From Enhydrobacter aerosaccus (lineage in GTDB: Bacteria; Pseudomonadota; Alphaproteobacteria; Reyranellales; Reyranellaceae), in NCBI GenBank assembly GCA_903915535.1, contig CAIWTJ010000120.1, forward strand, positions 1 to 33,887: DNA of 33,887 bases, in the 5' to 3' direction. Both the position numbers and the translations under genes were made by a program. Positions 23,567-30,981 of the stretch are shown one piece after another. Below the pieces are notes generated by a model. That model was not told the DNA's origin. It made no database searches and saw nothing but the letters and a program-made list of their open reading frames with translations. Within the stretch, counting starts at the first letter, position 1, and the number at the start of each line of letters is the position of its first letter.

Positions 23567-24331
23567 TCAGTCCTCGTGCTTGCCCTTGGAGAGAAACTTG
23601 ATCACGCCGTGAAAGGTGCGCGCTTCCTGCTCGGTCATGTGGGCGCGCTGCAGCAGCGCGCGGAGATTGAGCACCATGCCGGGCCGCATGTCCTTGTGGC
23701 GCAGGAAGCCCGACTGGTCGAGCGCGCGCTCGAGATGCTCGAACAGGTTCTGCATCTCTTCCTTGGTGGCGGGCCGCGTCGCGTGCTCGGCCAGGCGCTC
23801 GACCGGCGTGGTGTCGCCGGAGGCGGCCCATTCGTAGGCCACCAGCAGCACCGCCTGCGCTACGTTCAGCGACGAGAACTGCGGATTGAGCGGGATCGAG
23901 AGCACCGTGTCGGCATGGACGAGGTCGTCGTTCTCGAGGCCGGTACGCTCGGGCCCGAACATCAGGCCGACGCGCAAGCCCTCGCCGATCCAGCCGCGCA
24001 CGTCGGAGGCCGCCTGGCGCGCCGTCACGATGCGCTGCGTGAGCTCGCGGTTGCGCGCGGTGGTGGCCACGACATGCTCGAGGTCGGCCACGGCCTCGGC
24101 CACGCTGTCGAACAGCTCGGCCGCTTCCAGCACGACATCAGCGCCCGAGGCCGCCCGCACCGCGCGCTCGCTGGGCCAGCCGTCGCGCGGCGCCACGAGC
24201 CGCAGCCGCGACAGCCCGCAGTTCAGCATCGCGCGCGCCGCCATGCCGATGTTCTCGCCCAGCTGCGGCCGCACCATGATCACGACCGGCGTCGCCGCCG
24301 CCGTCGCCCTGCCCTTGGAGGCTCGTCCCAT
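23567..24331 (-). CDS. RNA 2'-O-methyltransferase, TrmJ/TrmH (SPOUT) family
   Basis: A 254-residue SPOUT methyltransferase. The N-terminal block PVVIMVRPQLGENIGMAARAM and the knot motifs LMFGPERTGLENDD and LSIPLNPQFSSLNVAQAV are those of TrmJ, which methylates the 2'-hydroxyl of tRNA position 32. A C-terminal helical part (about residues 190-254) extends beyond the catalytic domain, as in TrmJ. It is probably cytoplasmic and dimeric. It heads a pair with the OsmC-like gene. In many alphaproteobacteria a TrmJ gene is close to rpsD, as here. Assignment to position 32 is from family knowledge. Confidence 0.93.
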   Translation of the reverse strand: MGRASKGRATAAATPVVIMVRPQLGENIGMAARAMLNCGLSRLRLVAPRDGWPSERAVRAASGADVVLEAAELFDSVAEAVADLEHVVATTARNRELTQRIVTARQAASDVRGWIGEGLRVGLMFGPERTGLENDDLVHADTVLSIPLNPQFSSLNVAQAVLLVAYEWAASGDTTPVERLAEHATRPATKEEMQNLFEHLERALDQSGFLRHKDMRPGMVLNLRALLQRAHMTEQEARTFHGVIKFLSKGKHED

Positions 24332-24372
24332 GGGCGCCCTATAGACGATTGTCTGCTAGACTGCGACCCGCC

Positions 24373-24951
24373 TTGATACCGCTGCCTCTCGTCCTCGAGC
24401 CGACGGCTCACTATCTGCTGCTGGCCCTGCCGCTGGGCGGCAGCCTGATCGCCTTTGGCGGATACCTGATCTGGCAGGCGCGACGGCTCGGCTGGTCGCA
24501 ATTCGGGCCGCGGCAATGGGGCGCCTGCGCGGTGATGGGCGCGCTGGGCGGCACGCTTCTGGTTCAGCCCGTCGGCTGGCGGTTCAGCCTCGACCGCGAC
24601 GGCCTCTCGCTCAGTGCCCCGTTCGATCTGTCCGCGAAGACCGGCGAGATCCGCTGGGAAGAGCTGCAGACCATCCGCTTCGGGTGGAGCAGCGGCCGCC
24701 ACGCGACCCCGACCGTGGAGTTCGTGGGCCGGACCGGCACGGCCCTCGCCATCCAGGTGCCGGAGGGCGTCCCCGACGCCTACTGGCCCGTGCTGATCGC
24801 GGTCATCCGGAACAACGCGCCGGACTTCCGGTTCACGCCCGACGCCGACCGCTGGCTGGCCAACGTGCGCGCCGTTGCGGAAGGCGAATACGGCACGCTT
24901 GTCGGCTGGACCTACACCGCCCACGACGGCGAGGGCCGGCAGATCAGGTAA
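24373..24951 (+). CDS. Small membrane protein of unknown function
   Basis: About 192 residues with two hydrophobic spans near the N-terminus (YLLLALPLGGSLIAFGGYL and the segment ACAVMGALGGTLLV) followed by a soluble part, including GEIRWEELQTIRFGW, that looks like a small PH-like beta domain (inference). No ATG is available. The TTG at 24373 is chosen because TAGACT (24357-24362) resembles a -10 box that would start RNA just before it; TTG at 24349 is the alternative (200 residues). It is divergent from the TrmJ gene and ends 9 bases from the convergent efflux gene. I do not recognise a family. Confidence 0.65.
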   Translation: MIPLPLVLEPTAHYLLLALPLGGSLIAFGGYLIWQARRLGWSQFGPRQWGACAVMGALGGTLLVQPVGWRFSLDRDGLSLSAPFDLSAKTGEIRWEELQTIRFGWSSGRHATPTVEFVGRTGTALAIQVPEGVPDAYWPVLIAVIRNNAPDFRFTPDADRWLANVRAVAEGEYGTLVGWTYTAHDGEGRQIR

Positions 24952-24960
24952 TCTGGCGTC

Positions 24961-26553
24961 TCAGCGCCGGCTGGGGCGCGCGAAGCCGGCCTGGCGGCGC
25001 ATGAAGAAGAGCAGCGGGATGAAGACCACCGCCGACACCGCGAGCACGCGGAAGTCGTTGAGGTAGGCGATCATCGAAGCCTGGCGGTTGAGCTCCTCGC
25101 CCCACATCGCCGTCAGCTTCATGAAGTCGTCGGTCGGCAGCGCGCCGTAGGGCCAGGCGCCGCCGAACGGCGTCATGTGCGACAGCAGATGCGAGCGGTC
25201 GACCAGGATGCCGTGTTCGGTCGGGTTGGTGCCGTAACGCCACAGCGGATTGAACGCCGTCAGGTTCTCCGCCAGCGTCGAATGGTTGATCTGGGTGTTG
25301 CGGCCGAGCAGCGCCACCAGCGTCGCCACGCCCACCGAGGCGCCGAGGTTGCGCATCAGCGCGTTCAGCGCCGCGCCCTCGGTTCGGATGCGCGCGGGCA
25401 CGGTGGCGAAAGCCAGCGTCGTGAGCGGCGGGAACACGAGGCCGAGGCCCAGCCCCTGCAGGAAGCCGTTCCAGACGATGCGCGCCTCGCTGATGTCGAG
25501 CGAGAACTGCGTCATGTCGTAGAGCGAGAGCGCACAGAACGCGAGCCCGACCGCGATCAGCTTGCGGGCATCGACCCGGCCGATCATGCGCGACACGGCG
25601 AACATCGACAGCATGGTGCCGATGCCGCGCGGCGCCATCACCACGCCGGTGGTGAAGACCGGATAGCCCTTGAGCTGCTGCAGGAACGGCGGCAGCAGGG
25701 TCGCGGTCACGATCATCAGCAGGCCGGTCACCGCGGTGAAGGTGAGGCCCAGCATCAGGTTGCGGTCCCGGAAAAGGTCGCGCGGCAGGAACGGCTGGTC
25801 GCTCGACAGCATGTGGATCACGAACATCAGCGCCGCCACGCCCGCCACCACCGACTCGGTGATGATCTCCTTCGAGCCGAACCAGTCCATCTGCTCGCCG
25901 CGGTCGAGCATGAGCTGGAACGTGCCGATGGCGATCGCGAGCAGGGTGAAGCCCAGTAGGTCGAACGGGCGCGGGTTGTCGTTGACCTTCGGCTTGACCA
26001 GGATCATCAGCCCGATCGCGCACAGGATGCCGACCGGCAGGTTGATGTAGAACACCCAGCGCCACGAATATTCGTCGGTCAGCCAGCCGCCCAGCGTCGG
26101 TCCGGTGATCGGGCCCAGCATGGTGCCGACGCCCCACATCGCCATCGCCTTGCCCTGCTCCTCGCGCGGATAGGCGTCCATCATCAGCGACTGGCTGAGC
26201 GGCACCAGGGAGGCGCCGAAAACGCCCTGCATGACGCGGAAGATCACCAGCTGCGGCAGCGACTGCGCGAGGCCGCACAGCATCGAGGCGATGGTGAAGC
26301 CGATCACCGACGACACCAGGATGCGGCGCACGCCGAAGCGCACGGCGCAGAAGCCCGCAAGCGGCGTGGCGATCGCGGCCGACACGATGAAGGAGGTGAT
26401 GACCCAGGCGACCTGTTCCTGCGTCGCCGACAGCGAGCCCTGGATGTCGGGCAGCGCCACGTTGGCGATGGTGCCGTCGAGCGCCTGCATGATCGTGGCC
26501 ATCATCACCACGACGGTGAGCCAGCGGCGCCGCCTCAGCGCGTCGGCATCCAT
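24961..26553 (-). CDS. emrB: MFS drug:proton antiporter, EmrB/DHA2 type
   Basis: A 530-residue, 14-span major facilitator of the DHA2 group. Characteristic parts are MQALDGTIANVALPDIQGSL in TM1 (short form LDGTIANVALP), QVAWVITSFIV in TM2, the loop FGVRRILVSS, and the antiporter motif C region MLGPITGPTLGGWL. EmrB exports hydrophobic drugs and uncouplers together with the adaptor EmrA and an outer-membrane channel. The emrA gene ends 4 bases upstream, so both are one operon. No TolC gene is nearby. Substrates are not predictable from sequence. Confidence 0.94.
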   Translation of the reverse strand: MDADALRRRRWLTVVVMMATIMQALDGTIANVALPDIQGSLSATQEQVAWVITSFIVSAAIATPLAGFCAVRFGVRRILVSSVIGFTIASMLCGLAQSLPQLVIFRVMQGVFGASLVPLSQSLMMDAYPREEQGKAMAMWGVGTMLGPITGPTLGGWLTDEYSWRWVFYINLPVGILCAIGLMILVKPKVNDNPRPFDLLGFTLLAIAIGTFQLMLDRGEQMDWFGSKEIITESVVAGVAALMFVIHMLSSDQPFLPRDLFRDRNLMLGLTFTAVTGLLMIVTATLLPPFLQQLKGYPVFTTGVVMAPRGIGTMLSMFAVSRMIGRVDARKLIAVGLAFCALSLYDMTQFSLDISEARIVWNGFLQGLGLGLVFPPLTTLAFATVPARIRTEGAALNALMRNLGASVGVATLVALLGRNTQINHSTLAENLTAFNPLWRYGTNPTEHGILVDRSHLLSHMTPFGGAWPYGALPTDDFMKLTAMWGEELNRQASMIAYLNDFRVLAVSAVVFIPLLFFMRRQAGFARPSRR

Positions 26554-26557
26554 CGGA

Positions 26558-27670
26558 CTAGAAGCCGATCGCCTTGAGGATGTCGCCGATCGAGCGGTTG
26601 TGGCCGGTGTCGATCTCGATCGTCGTGCTCATGCCGACCCTGAGCGGCGGATCGCCCGCCTTGCACTGGACGGAGGTGCGTATCGGGATGCGCTGGACGA
26701 CCTTGACCCAGTTGCCGGTCGCGTTCTGCGGCGGCAGCACCGCGAACTCCGCCCCCGTCGACTGCGCGAGCGACGTCACCTTGCCGGTGCAGTTCATGTC
26801 GGGATAGGTGTCGATCGTGATGGTGACCGGCTGGCCCACGCGCACGCGCGTGAGCTCGGTCTCCTTGAAATTGGCCTCGATCCACAGGTCGGTGTCGGCG
26901 ACGACGGCGACCGAGGGCACGCCCATGATCGCGTAGCTGCCCGGCACCAGCACCTTGGAGACGCGGCCGTCCATCGGCGCGCGGATCTCGGTGCGGCGGA
27001 TGTTGAGCAGCGCGTCCTCGCGCTGGGCCATCAGCTGCATGACCTTGGGATGCTTGTCGACGGCGATCTGCGGATCGCCGGCCAGCGCCGCCTCGATGCG
27101 CGTCAGGTCCTCCTCGGCGGCGGAGACGCGGCGCTGGGCGACGTCGAGCGACATGCGCGCTTCGTCCATCTTCTGCTGCGGCCCGAACTTGCGCTCGGCG
27201 AGGTCCCGGGTGCGCGCGAAGTCGGTCTCGGCATAGACGACCTGGCTCTGCGCCGACTTGATCTCCTCGCGCTTGGTGCGCCACTGCGCCTTCAGGCCCT
27301 TGATGTCGGCGCGCGCGCTCTCGATCTGGGCGTCGATGTTGGCGAGCTGGTTTCGGTAGGGCGTGTCGTCGAGCTTGTAGAGGAGCTGGCCCTTGGTGAC
27401 GTGCTGGTTCTCGCTGATCGGCACCTGCACGATGGGGCCCGCGATCTCGGTCGCGATGTAGACGCGGTCGCCCTTCACATAGGCGTTGTCGGTCGAAATG
27501 TAGCGGCCGGAGGTCAGCCAGATGAACAGCGCGCCTGCGATCGCCACGAACGGCAGCGACCACATGACCGCGCGGGCGATGCGCCGGCGGCCCAGGCGCG
27601 GCAGACGCGTCGAGGCAGCCGCGATCGTCGGCGGCGCCTGTGGCTTGGGCAGCGGCATTTCCCCGTCCAT
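26558..27670 (-). CDS. emrA: EmrA-type membrane-fusion protein
   Basis: A 370-residue HlyD-family adaptor. One membrane span (AVMWSLPFVAIAGALFIWL) follows a short basic cytoplasmic tail; then come SGRYISTDNAYVKGDRV (typical of EmrA), a long coiled coil (about residues 95-200), the lipoyl strand TEIRAPMDGRVSKVLVPG and the closing barrel with IEANFKETELTRVRVGQPV. It links EmrB in the inner membrane to an outer-membrane channel. The ATG at 27670 gives the N-terminus MDGEMPLPKP; another ATG lies 12 bases in. A 20-base inverted repeat about 75-95 bases upstream is a candidate operator, though no regulator gene adjoins. Confidence 0.93.
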   Translation of the reverse strand: MDGEMPLPKPQAPPTIAAASTRLPRLGRRRIARAVMWSLPFVAIAGALFIWLTSGRYISTDNAYVKGDRVYIATEIAGPIVQVPISENQHVTKGQLLYKLDDTPYRNQLANIDAQIESARADIKGLKAQWRTKREEIKSAQSQVVYAETDFARTRDLAERKFGPQQKMDEARMSLDVAQRRVSAAEEDLTRIEAALAGDPQIAVDKHPKVMQLMAQREDALLNIRRTEIRAPMDGRVSKVLVPGSYAIMGVPSVAVVADTDLWIEANFKETELTRVRVGQPVTITIDTYPDMNCTGKVTSLAQSTGAEFAVLPPQNATGNWVKVVQRIPIRTSVQCKAGDPPLRVGMSTTIEIDTGHNRSIGDILKAIGF

Positions 27671-27743
27671 TATCTACCCATGGTCGGCCGCACGGACTGA
27701 ATGGTCAACTATTCGCACGGCATGGCTGATAGGGAGGGTTGGG

Positions 27744-27763
27744 TGGTATTGGCAGTAATACCA
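27744..27763. promoter_or_regulatory. Inverted repeat upstream of emrA, candidate operator
   Basis: TGGTATT (27744-27750) and AATACCA (27757-27763) are perfect inverted arms around 6 bases; ATTGG/CCAAT (27748-27752 / 27761-27765) overlaps as a second pair. The size suits a TetR- or MarR-type dimer. It is between emrA and a repeat half, so its target is probably emrA. Inferred only. Confidence 0.4.
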
Positions 27764-27768
27764 ATAGA

Positions 27769-27814
27769 CCTCATCCTGAGGAGCGGCCCGAAGGGCTGCG
27801 TCTCGAAGGATGGG
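27769..27814. repeat. Family A left half flanking the GIY-YIG gene
   Basis: CCTCATCCTGAGGAG, a variable stem, and GTCTCGAAGGATGGG, the same half-unit as in complete family A copies. Its terminal GGATGGG supplies the first ATG (27810) of the GIY-YIG reading frame. Confidence 0.9.
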
Positions 27815-28118
27815 CCACGCGATGAACGACGAACCCGGCGCTCATGTCTACATCCTGCGATGCGCAGACGGCAGCTACTACGTGGGCTCGGCCAGGCGCG
27901 GACTCGAGCGGCGTTTGTCTGAGCACAACAACGGCACCTTTGGCGGCTACACGTCGAAACGCCTGCCCGTCGAGCTCATCTGGTCCGAACATTTCCCCGA
28001 CATCACGGACGCCATTGCGGTCGAGCGTCAGATCAAAGGCTGGTCACGCGCAAAGAAAGAAGCGCTGATGCGCGGCGACTTCGGCTCGATCCGGCAGTTG
28101 TCCAAGCGCCGCGACTGA
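27810..28118 (+). CDS. GIY-YIG nuclease-domain protein, flanked by inverted repeats
   Basis: A 102-residue stand-alone GIY-YIG domain: the GIY strand is HVYIL (residues 12-16), YIG is YYVGS (23-27), then the catalytic arginine in LERRLSEHNNG (Arg34/35) and the metal-binding Glu72 in AVERQIKGWSRAKKEAL. All key residues are present, so it may be an active single-strand or nicking nuclease. The ATG at 27810 is part of the left repeat half; a second ATG at 27822 lies just outside it and may be the true start. The stop is 2 bases before the right half. In three other copies here, the two halves are 20 bases apart; here the gene takes the place of the spacer. Small GIY-YIG proteins of this type are common in alphaproteobacteria, but their function is unknown. 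Confidence 0.88.
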   Translation: MGHAMNDEPGAHVYILRCADGSYYVGSARRGLERRLSEHNNGTFGGYTSKRLPVELIWSEHFPDITDAIAVERQIKGWSRAKKEALMRGDFGSIRQLSKRRD

Positions 28119-28120
28119 GG

Positions 28121-28164
28121 CCCATCCTTCGAGACGGCCGCTCCGCGGCCTCCTCAGGATGAGG
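28121..28164. repeat. Family A right half flanking the GIY-YIG gene
   Basis: CCCATCCTTCGAGAC ... CTCCTCAGGATGAGG, inverted relative to the half at 27769-27814. It starts 2 bases past the GIY-YIG stop codon. The 44 bases are identical to 28241-28284. Confidence 0.9.
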
Positions 28165-28185
28165 TTGTGCGTGGTTCAAACAACG

Positions 28186-28332
28186 CCCTCACCCTAAGGA
28201 GCAAGAGCGAAGCGCAGCGCAATATACAATCTTGTTGGAGCCCATCCTTCGAGACGGCCGCTCCGCGGCCTCCTCAGGATGAGGACCCTCACCCTGAGGA
28301 GCGCAGCGAAGCGAAGCGTCTCGAAGGGTGAG
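28186..28332. repeat. Cluster of further family A half-units
   Basis: Three pieces: a decayed left half at 28186-28214 (CCCTCACCCTAAGGAGC...), a right half at 28241-28284 identical over 44 bases to 28121-28164, and a variant left half at 28286-28332 (CCCTCACCCTGAGGAG ... GTCTCGAAGGGTGAG). The exact 44-base identity points to recent copying or gene conversion. The remainder of the stretch to 28383 shows nothing else. Confidence 0.85.
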
Positions 28333-28383
28333 CACCCGCACACTGGACGAACACCGTCAGGGCCGCGCGCAGCGCAATCTTTC

Positions 28384-29988
28384 TTATCTCTTGGGCACCG
28401 TCGCGCCGTCGCGGAAGAGTTTGTACGTGAGCGCGTCGTACAAAGCGTTGTAGGAGGCATCGACGATGTTGGGCGAGACGCCGATGGTGGACCAGCGGCG
28501 GCCCTTGGCGTCGGCGCTTTCGATCATCACGCGCGTGGTGGCGGCGGTGCCGCCGGCGCTGTCGAGGATGCGGACCTTGAAGTCGACCAGCCGCATGTCT
28601 TCCAGCTCCGGATATACGGGGACCAGCGCCTTGCGCAGCGCCGCATCGAGCGCGTTCACGGGGCCGTTGCCCTCGCCCACTTCCATGGCGCGCCTGCCCG
28701 CGACGTCGAGCTTCACCGTCGCCTCCGACAGAGCGATCAGCTCGCCCTTGGCATTGAGGCGGCGTTCGGCCAGCACGCGGAAGCTCTGCAGCGCGAAGTA
28801 GTCGGGCACGGTGTGAAGTTGATGTCGTGCCAAAAGCTCGAACGAGGCGTCGGCGCCGTCGTAGGCATAGCCCTCGCTCTCGCGCTCCTTCACGATCTCG
28901 AGCAGGCGCGCCACGCCGGGATCCTTGGGATCGACGTCGAGGCCGATCTGGCGGAAGCGCGCCATGATGTTGGAGCGGCCGGCCTGGTCGCTGACCACGA
29001 TCAGGCGCGTATTGCCCACGACCTCGGGATCGACATGCTCGTAGGTCTTGGGATCCTTCTCGACCGCCGATACGTGCAGCCCGCCCTTGTGCGCGAAGGC
29101 GCGCGTGCCGACGTAGGCGGCGCTGCGGTTGGTCGGCATGTTGAGCCGATCGTCGAGCAGCCGCGACAGATGCGTGAGACGCGCCATCGCGCCGTCCTGC
29201 AGGCCGGTGTCGAAGCCCATCTTCAAGACGAGGTTCGGGATCAGCGCGATCATGTTGGCGTTGCCGCAGCGTTCGCCGAGGCCATTGATCGTGCCCTGCA
29301 CCTGGCGCGCGCCGGCACGAACGGCGGCCAAGGTGTTGGCCACGGCGTTCTCGGTGTCGTTGTGCGTGTGGATGCCGATCCTGTTGCCGTCGAATTTCTG
29401 GCAGACCTCGCCCACGATGCGCTCGATCTCGTGCGGCAGCGTCCCCCCGTTGGTGTCGCACAGCACCAGCCAGCGCGCGCCGTTCTTCTCGGCGGCGGCG
29501 AGGCAGGAGAGCGCGTACGCGGGATTGGCCTTGTAGCCGTCGAAGAAATGCTCGGCGTCGAACATCACCTCTTCCATGCGCGTCTTGGCATGCGCGATCG
29601 AGTCGCCGATCATCTCGACATACTCGCTGCGGTCGAGCTCCAGGGCGACATCGACATGGAAGTCCCAGGTCTTGCCCACCATGCAGACGTTGCGCGCCTT
29701 GGTCGACAGGATCGCGTTCAGCCCGGGATCGTTGCCGGCGGAGCGTCCGGCACGCCGCGTCATGCCGAAGGCGGTGAACTTCGCGTTCTTGAATTCCGGC
29801 GGATCAGCGAAGAAGCGGTCGTCGGTCGGATTGGCGCCCGGCCAGCCGCCCTCGATGTAATCGACGCCCAGCAGGTCGAGCTCGCGCGCGATCGCGACCT
29901 TGTCGGCCACCGTGAAGTCGACACCCTGGGTCTGGGCGCCGTCGCGCAAGGTGGTGTCGAAGAGATAGAGGCGGTTGGACGAAGTCAT
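28384..29988 (-). CDS. cimA: (R)-citramalate synthase
   Basis: A 534-residue member of the isopropylmalate/citramalate synthase family. It begins with LYLFDTTLRDGAQTQGVDF; the metal site is IGIHTHNDTENAV and the glycine loop is GLGERCGNANM. The regulatory C-terminal domain, where leucine or isoleucine inhibits, starts near residue 400 (LNAKGELIALSEATVKL). The overall sequence and the GGWPGANPTD block fit CimA, which condenses acetyl-CoA and pyruvate into citramalate, a threonine-independent route to 2-oxobutyrate and isoleucine. 2-Isopropylmalate synthase is the alternative, but LeuA sequences differ at the GGWPG block. It is a single gene bordered by repeats and a divergent small gene. Confidence 0.92.
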   Translation of the reverse strand: MTSSNRLYLFDTTLRDGAQTQGVDFTVADKVAIARELDLLGVDYIEGGWPGANPTDDRFFADPPEFKNAKFTAFGMTRRAGRSAGNDPGLNAILSTKARNVCMVGKTWDFHVDVALELDRSEYVEMIGDSIAHAKTRMEEVMFDAEHFFDGYKANPAYALSCLAAAEKNGARWLVLCDTNGGTLPHEIERIVGEVCQKFDGNRIGIHTHNDTENAVANTLAAVRAGARQVQGTINGLGERCGNANMIALIPNLVLKMGFDTGLQDGAMARLTHLSRLLDDRLNMPTNRSAAYVGTRAFAHKGGLHVSAVEKDPKTYEHVDPEVVGNTRLIVVSDQAGRSNIMARFRQIGLDVDPKDPGVARLLEIVKERESEGYAYDGADASFELLARHQLHTVPDYFALQSFRVLAERRLNAKGELIALSEATVKLDVAGRRAMEVGEGNGPVNALDAALRKALVPVYPELEDMRLVDFKVRILDSAGGTAATTRVMIESADAKGRRWSTIGVSPNIVDASYNALYDALTYKLFRDGATVPKR

Positions 29989-30035
29989 GGCGGCGGCATC
30001 ATAGTGTCGCCGGGCAGGAAAGATAGGCGGCGGGG

Positions 30036-30368
30036 ATGACCGAGAGCGGACAATACGAGGCGGCCTGGGCGGCCCTGCGGTGGCGTTTCGTCGTCCAATA
30101 CGCCGTCGTCGCGGTGACGATCGCCGCGCTGATGGCCAAGGGCTTCGTATCGCAGTGGCTCCAGGTCGACGCGGGTGTCGTGATCGTCGTGTGCATCGTG
30201 GCGATCCTCGGACTCAACGCCTGGATCTATCGTTTCCCCTGCCCGCGCTGCGGCCAGCTGTTCCGGAAAGCCTGGCCGCCGAGCTACCGCCCCTGGCAGT
30301 GGGACTACCTGCGCACCTGCCAGCACTGCGGCCTGCGCTTCAACGAAATCCCGCGAGAGACGCCCTGA
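30036..30368 (+). CDS. Two-helix membrane protein with zinc ribbon, paralogue 1
   Basis: A 110-residue protein: N-terminal MTESGQYEAAWAALRWR, two hydrophobic spans (about residues 18-36 and 47-64), then a zinc ribbon with CPRCGQLF and CQHCGLRFNEIP. The same plan, including xxYxAAW, W-[IF]-YRFxCPRC and CGL...EIP, appears in the genes at 31956 and 32249. No named family is recognised. The ribbon probably faces the cytosol. The stop overlaps the remains of a DUF6434-like reading frame, so this locus once resembled the operon at 31-33 kb. Function unknown. Confidence 0.75.
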   Translation: MTESGQYEAAWAALRWRFVVQYAVVAVTIAALMAKGFVSQWLQVDAGVVIVVCIVAILGLNAWIYRFPCPRCGQLFRKAWPPSYRPWQWDYLRTCQHCGLRFNEIPRETP

Positions 30369-30415
30369 GCGCCAGCGGCAAAACCCTGGGCGATGCGGCA
30401 GCGGAATGGCCGCGA
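30365..30415 (+). pseudogene. Remnant of a DUF6434-like gene
   Basis: Starting at CTGAGC, which overlaps the previous stop as GTGAGC does at 32575, the frame reads SASGKTLGDAAAEWPR. This matches AGSGKTMGDAVAEWLR of the DUF6434-like protein at 32575-33060. The first ~50 residues are missing and the start is CTG, so it looks like an internal deletion of a linked second gene. Confidence 0.6.
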
Positions 30416-30420
30416 CATGC

Positions 30421-30876
30421 TCAGCCCGCGACGCCCGCGATATACCCCGCGATATAGTCCTCTGGTAGGCCCAACCGTCGCGCGACGATTCCGAGTTTGG
30501 CGGCGTAATCGGGATTGGACGCACCGGCGGCGGGTGCTTCCGGCAGGTTGAAGCAGAGGGCCGCGACGCTCCTGCCCTCCTTCAGCACGGCCGTGACCGG
30601 CTCGGCGCGGTAGGCGGCGACCGAGGGCTCGGCGTAGAGGCGGTCAATCTCGGCATGGGTGAGCGCCATCACCACGCCGTGGACAACACCGCCGGGCGCG
30701 GGAACGAGCGTCGCGCGGGCGCCCAGCCGCAGCGCCATGCCATCGACACGGGCCAACCGCGGATCGCGCGGATCGAAGCCCTGCGCCGCCAAGGCGGCGG
30801 CGTCCATGAACAGGCCGTAGAATAAGACGTCGACCCGTCTCTTTTCACCGCTCGCCGCGCCGCCGGCTTCCGTCAT
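30421..30876 (-). CDS. Gamma-glutamylcyclotransferase-like (AIG2 family) protein
   Basis: A 151-residue protein with the fold entry VDVLFYGLFMD, corresponding to the YGxL substrate loop of the cyclotransferase family, and GVVHGVVMALTHAEIDRLYAEP, a strand-helix common to AIG2-like members. Such proteins release 5-oxoproline from gamma-glutamyl compounds, but many have unknown substrates; I cannot assign the catalytic Glu with certainty. The ATG at 30876 is chosen; another at 30936 with GGAGG 10 bases upstream would add 20 residues (MLTDFRAW...). It is divergent from the binding-protein gene at 30982 and converges on the DUF6434 remnant. Confidence 0.75.
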   Translation of the reverse strand: MTEAGGAASGEKRRVDVLFYGLFMDAAALAAQGFDPRDPRLARVDGMALRLGARATLVPAPGGVVHGVVMALTHAEIDRLYAEPSVAAYRAEPVTAVLKEGRSVAALCFNLPEAPAAGASNPDYAAKLGIVARRLGLPEDYIAGYIAGVAG

Positions 30877-30981
30877 ATCCTCGTCCCCGAAACGCACGCC
30901 GGAGAAGATACTCCAGGCACGGAAGTCTGTTAGCATGCGCCGCTTTCCTCCGGACTCTCCCCGCGACGTGGACCGACCCTG

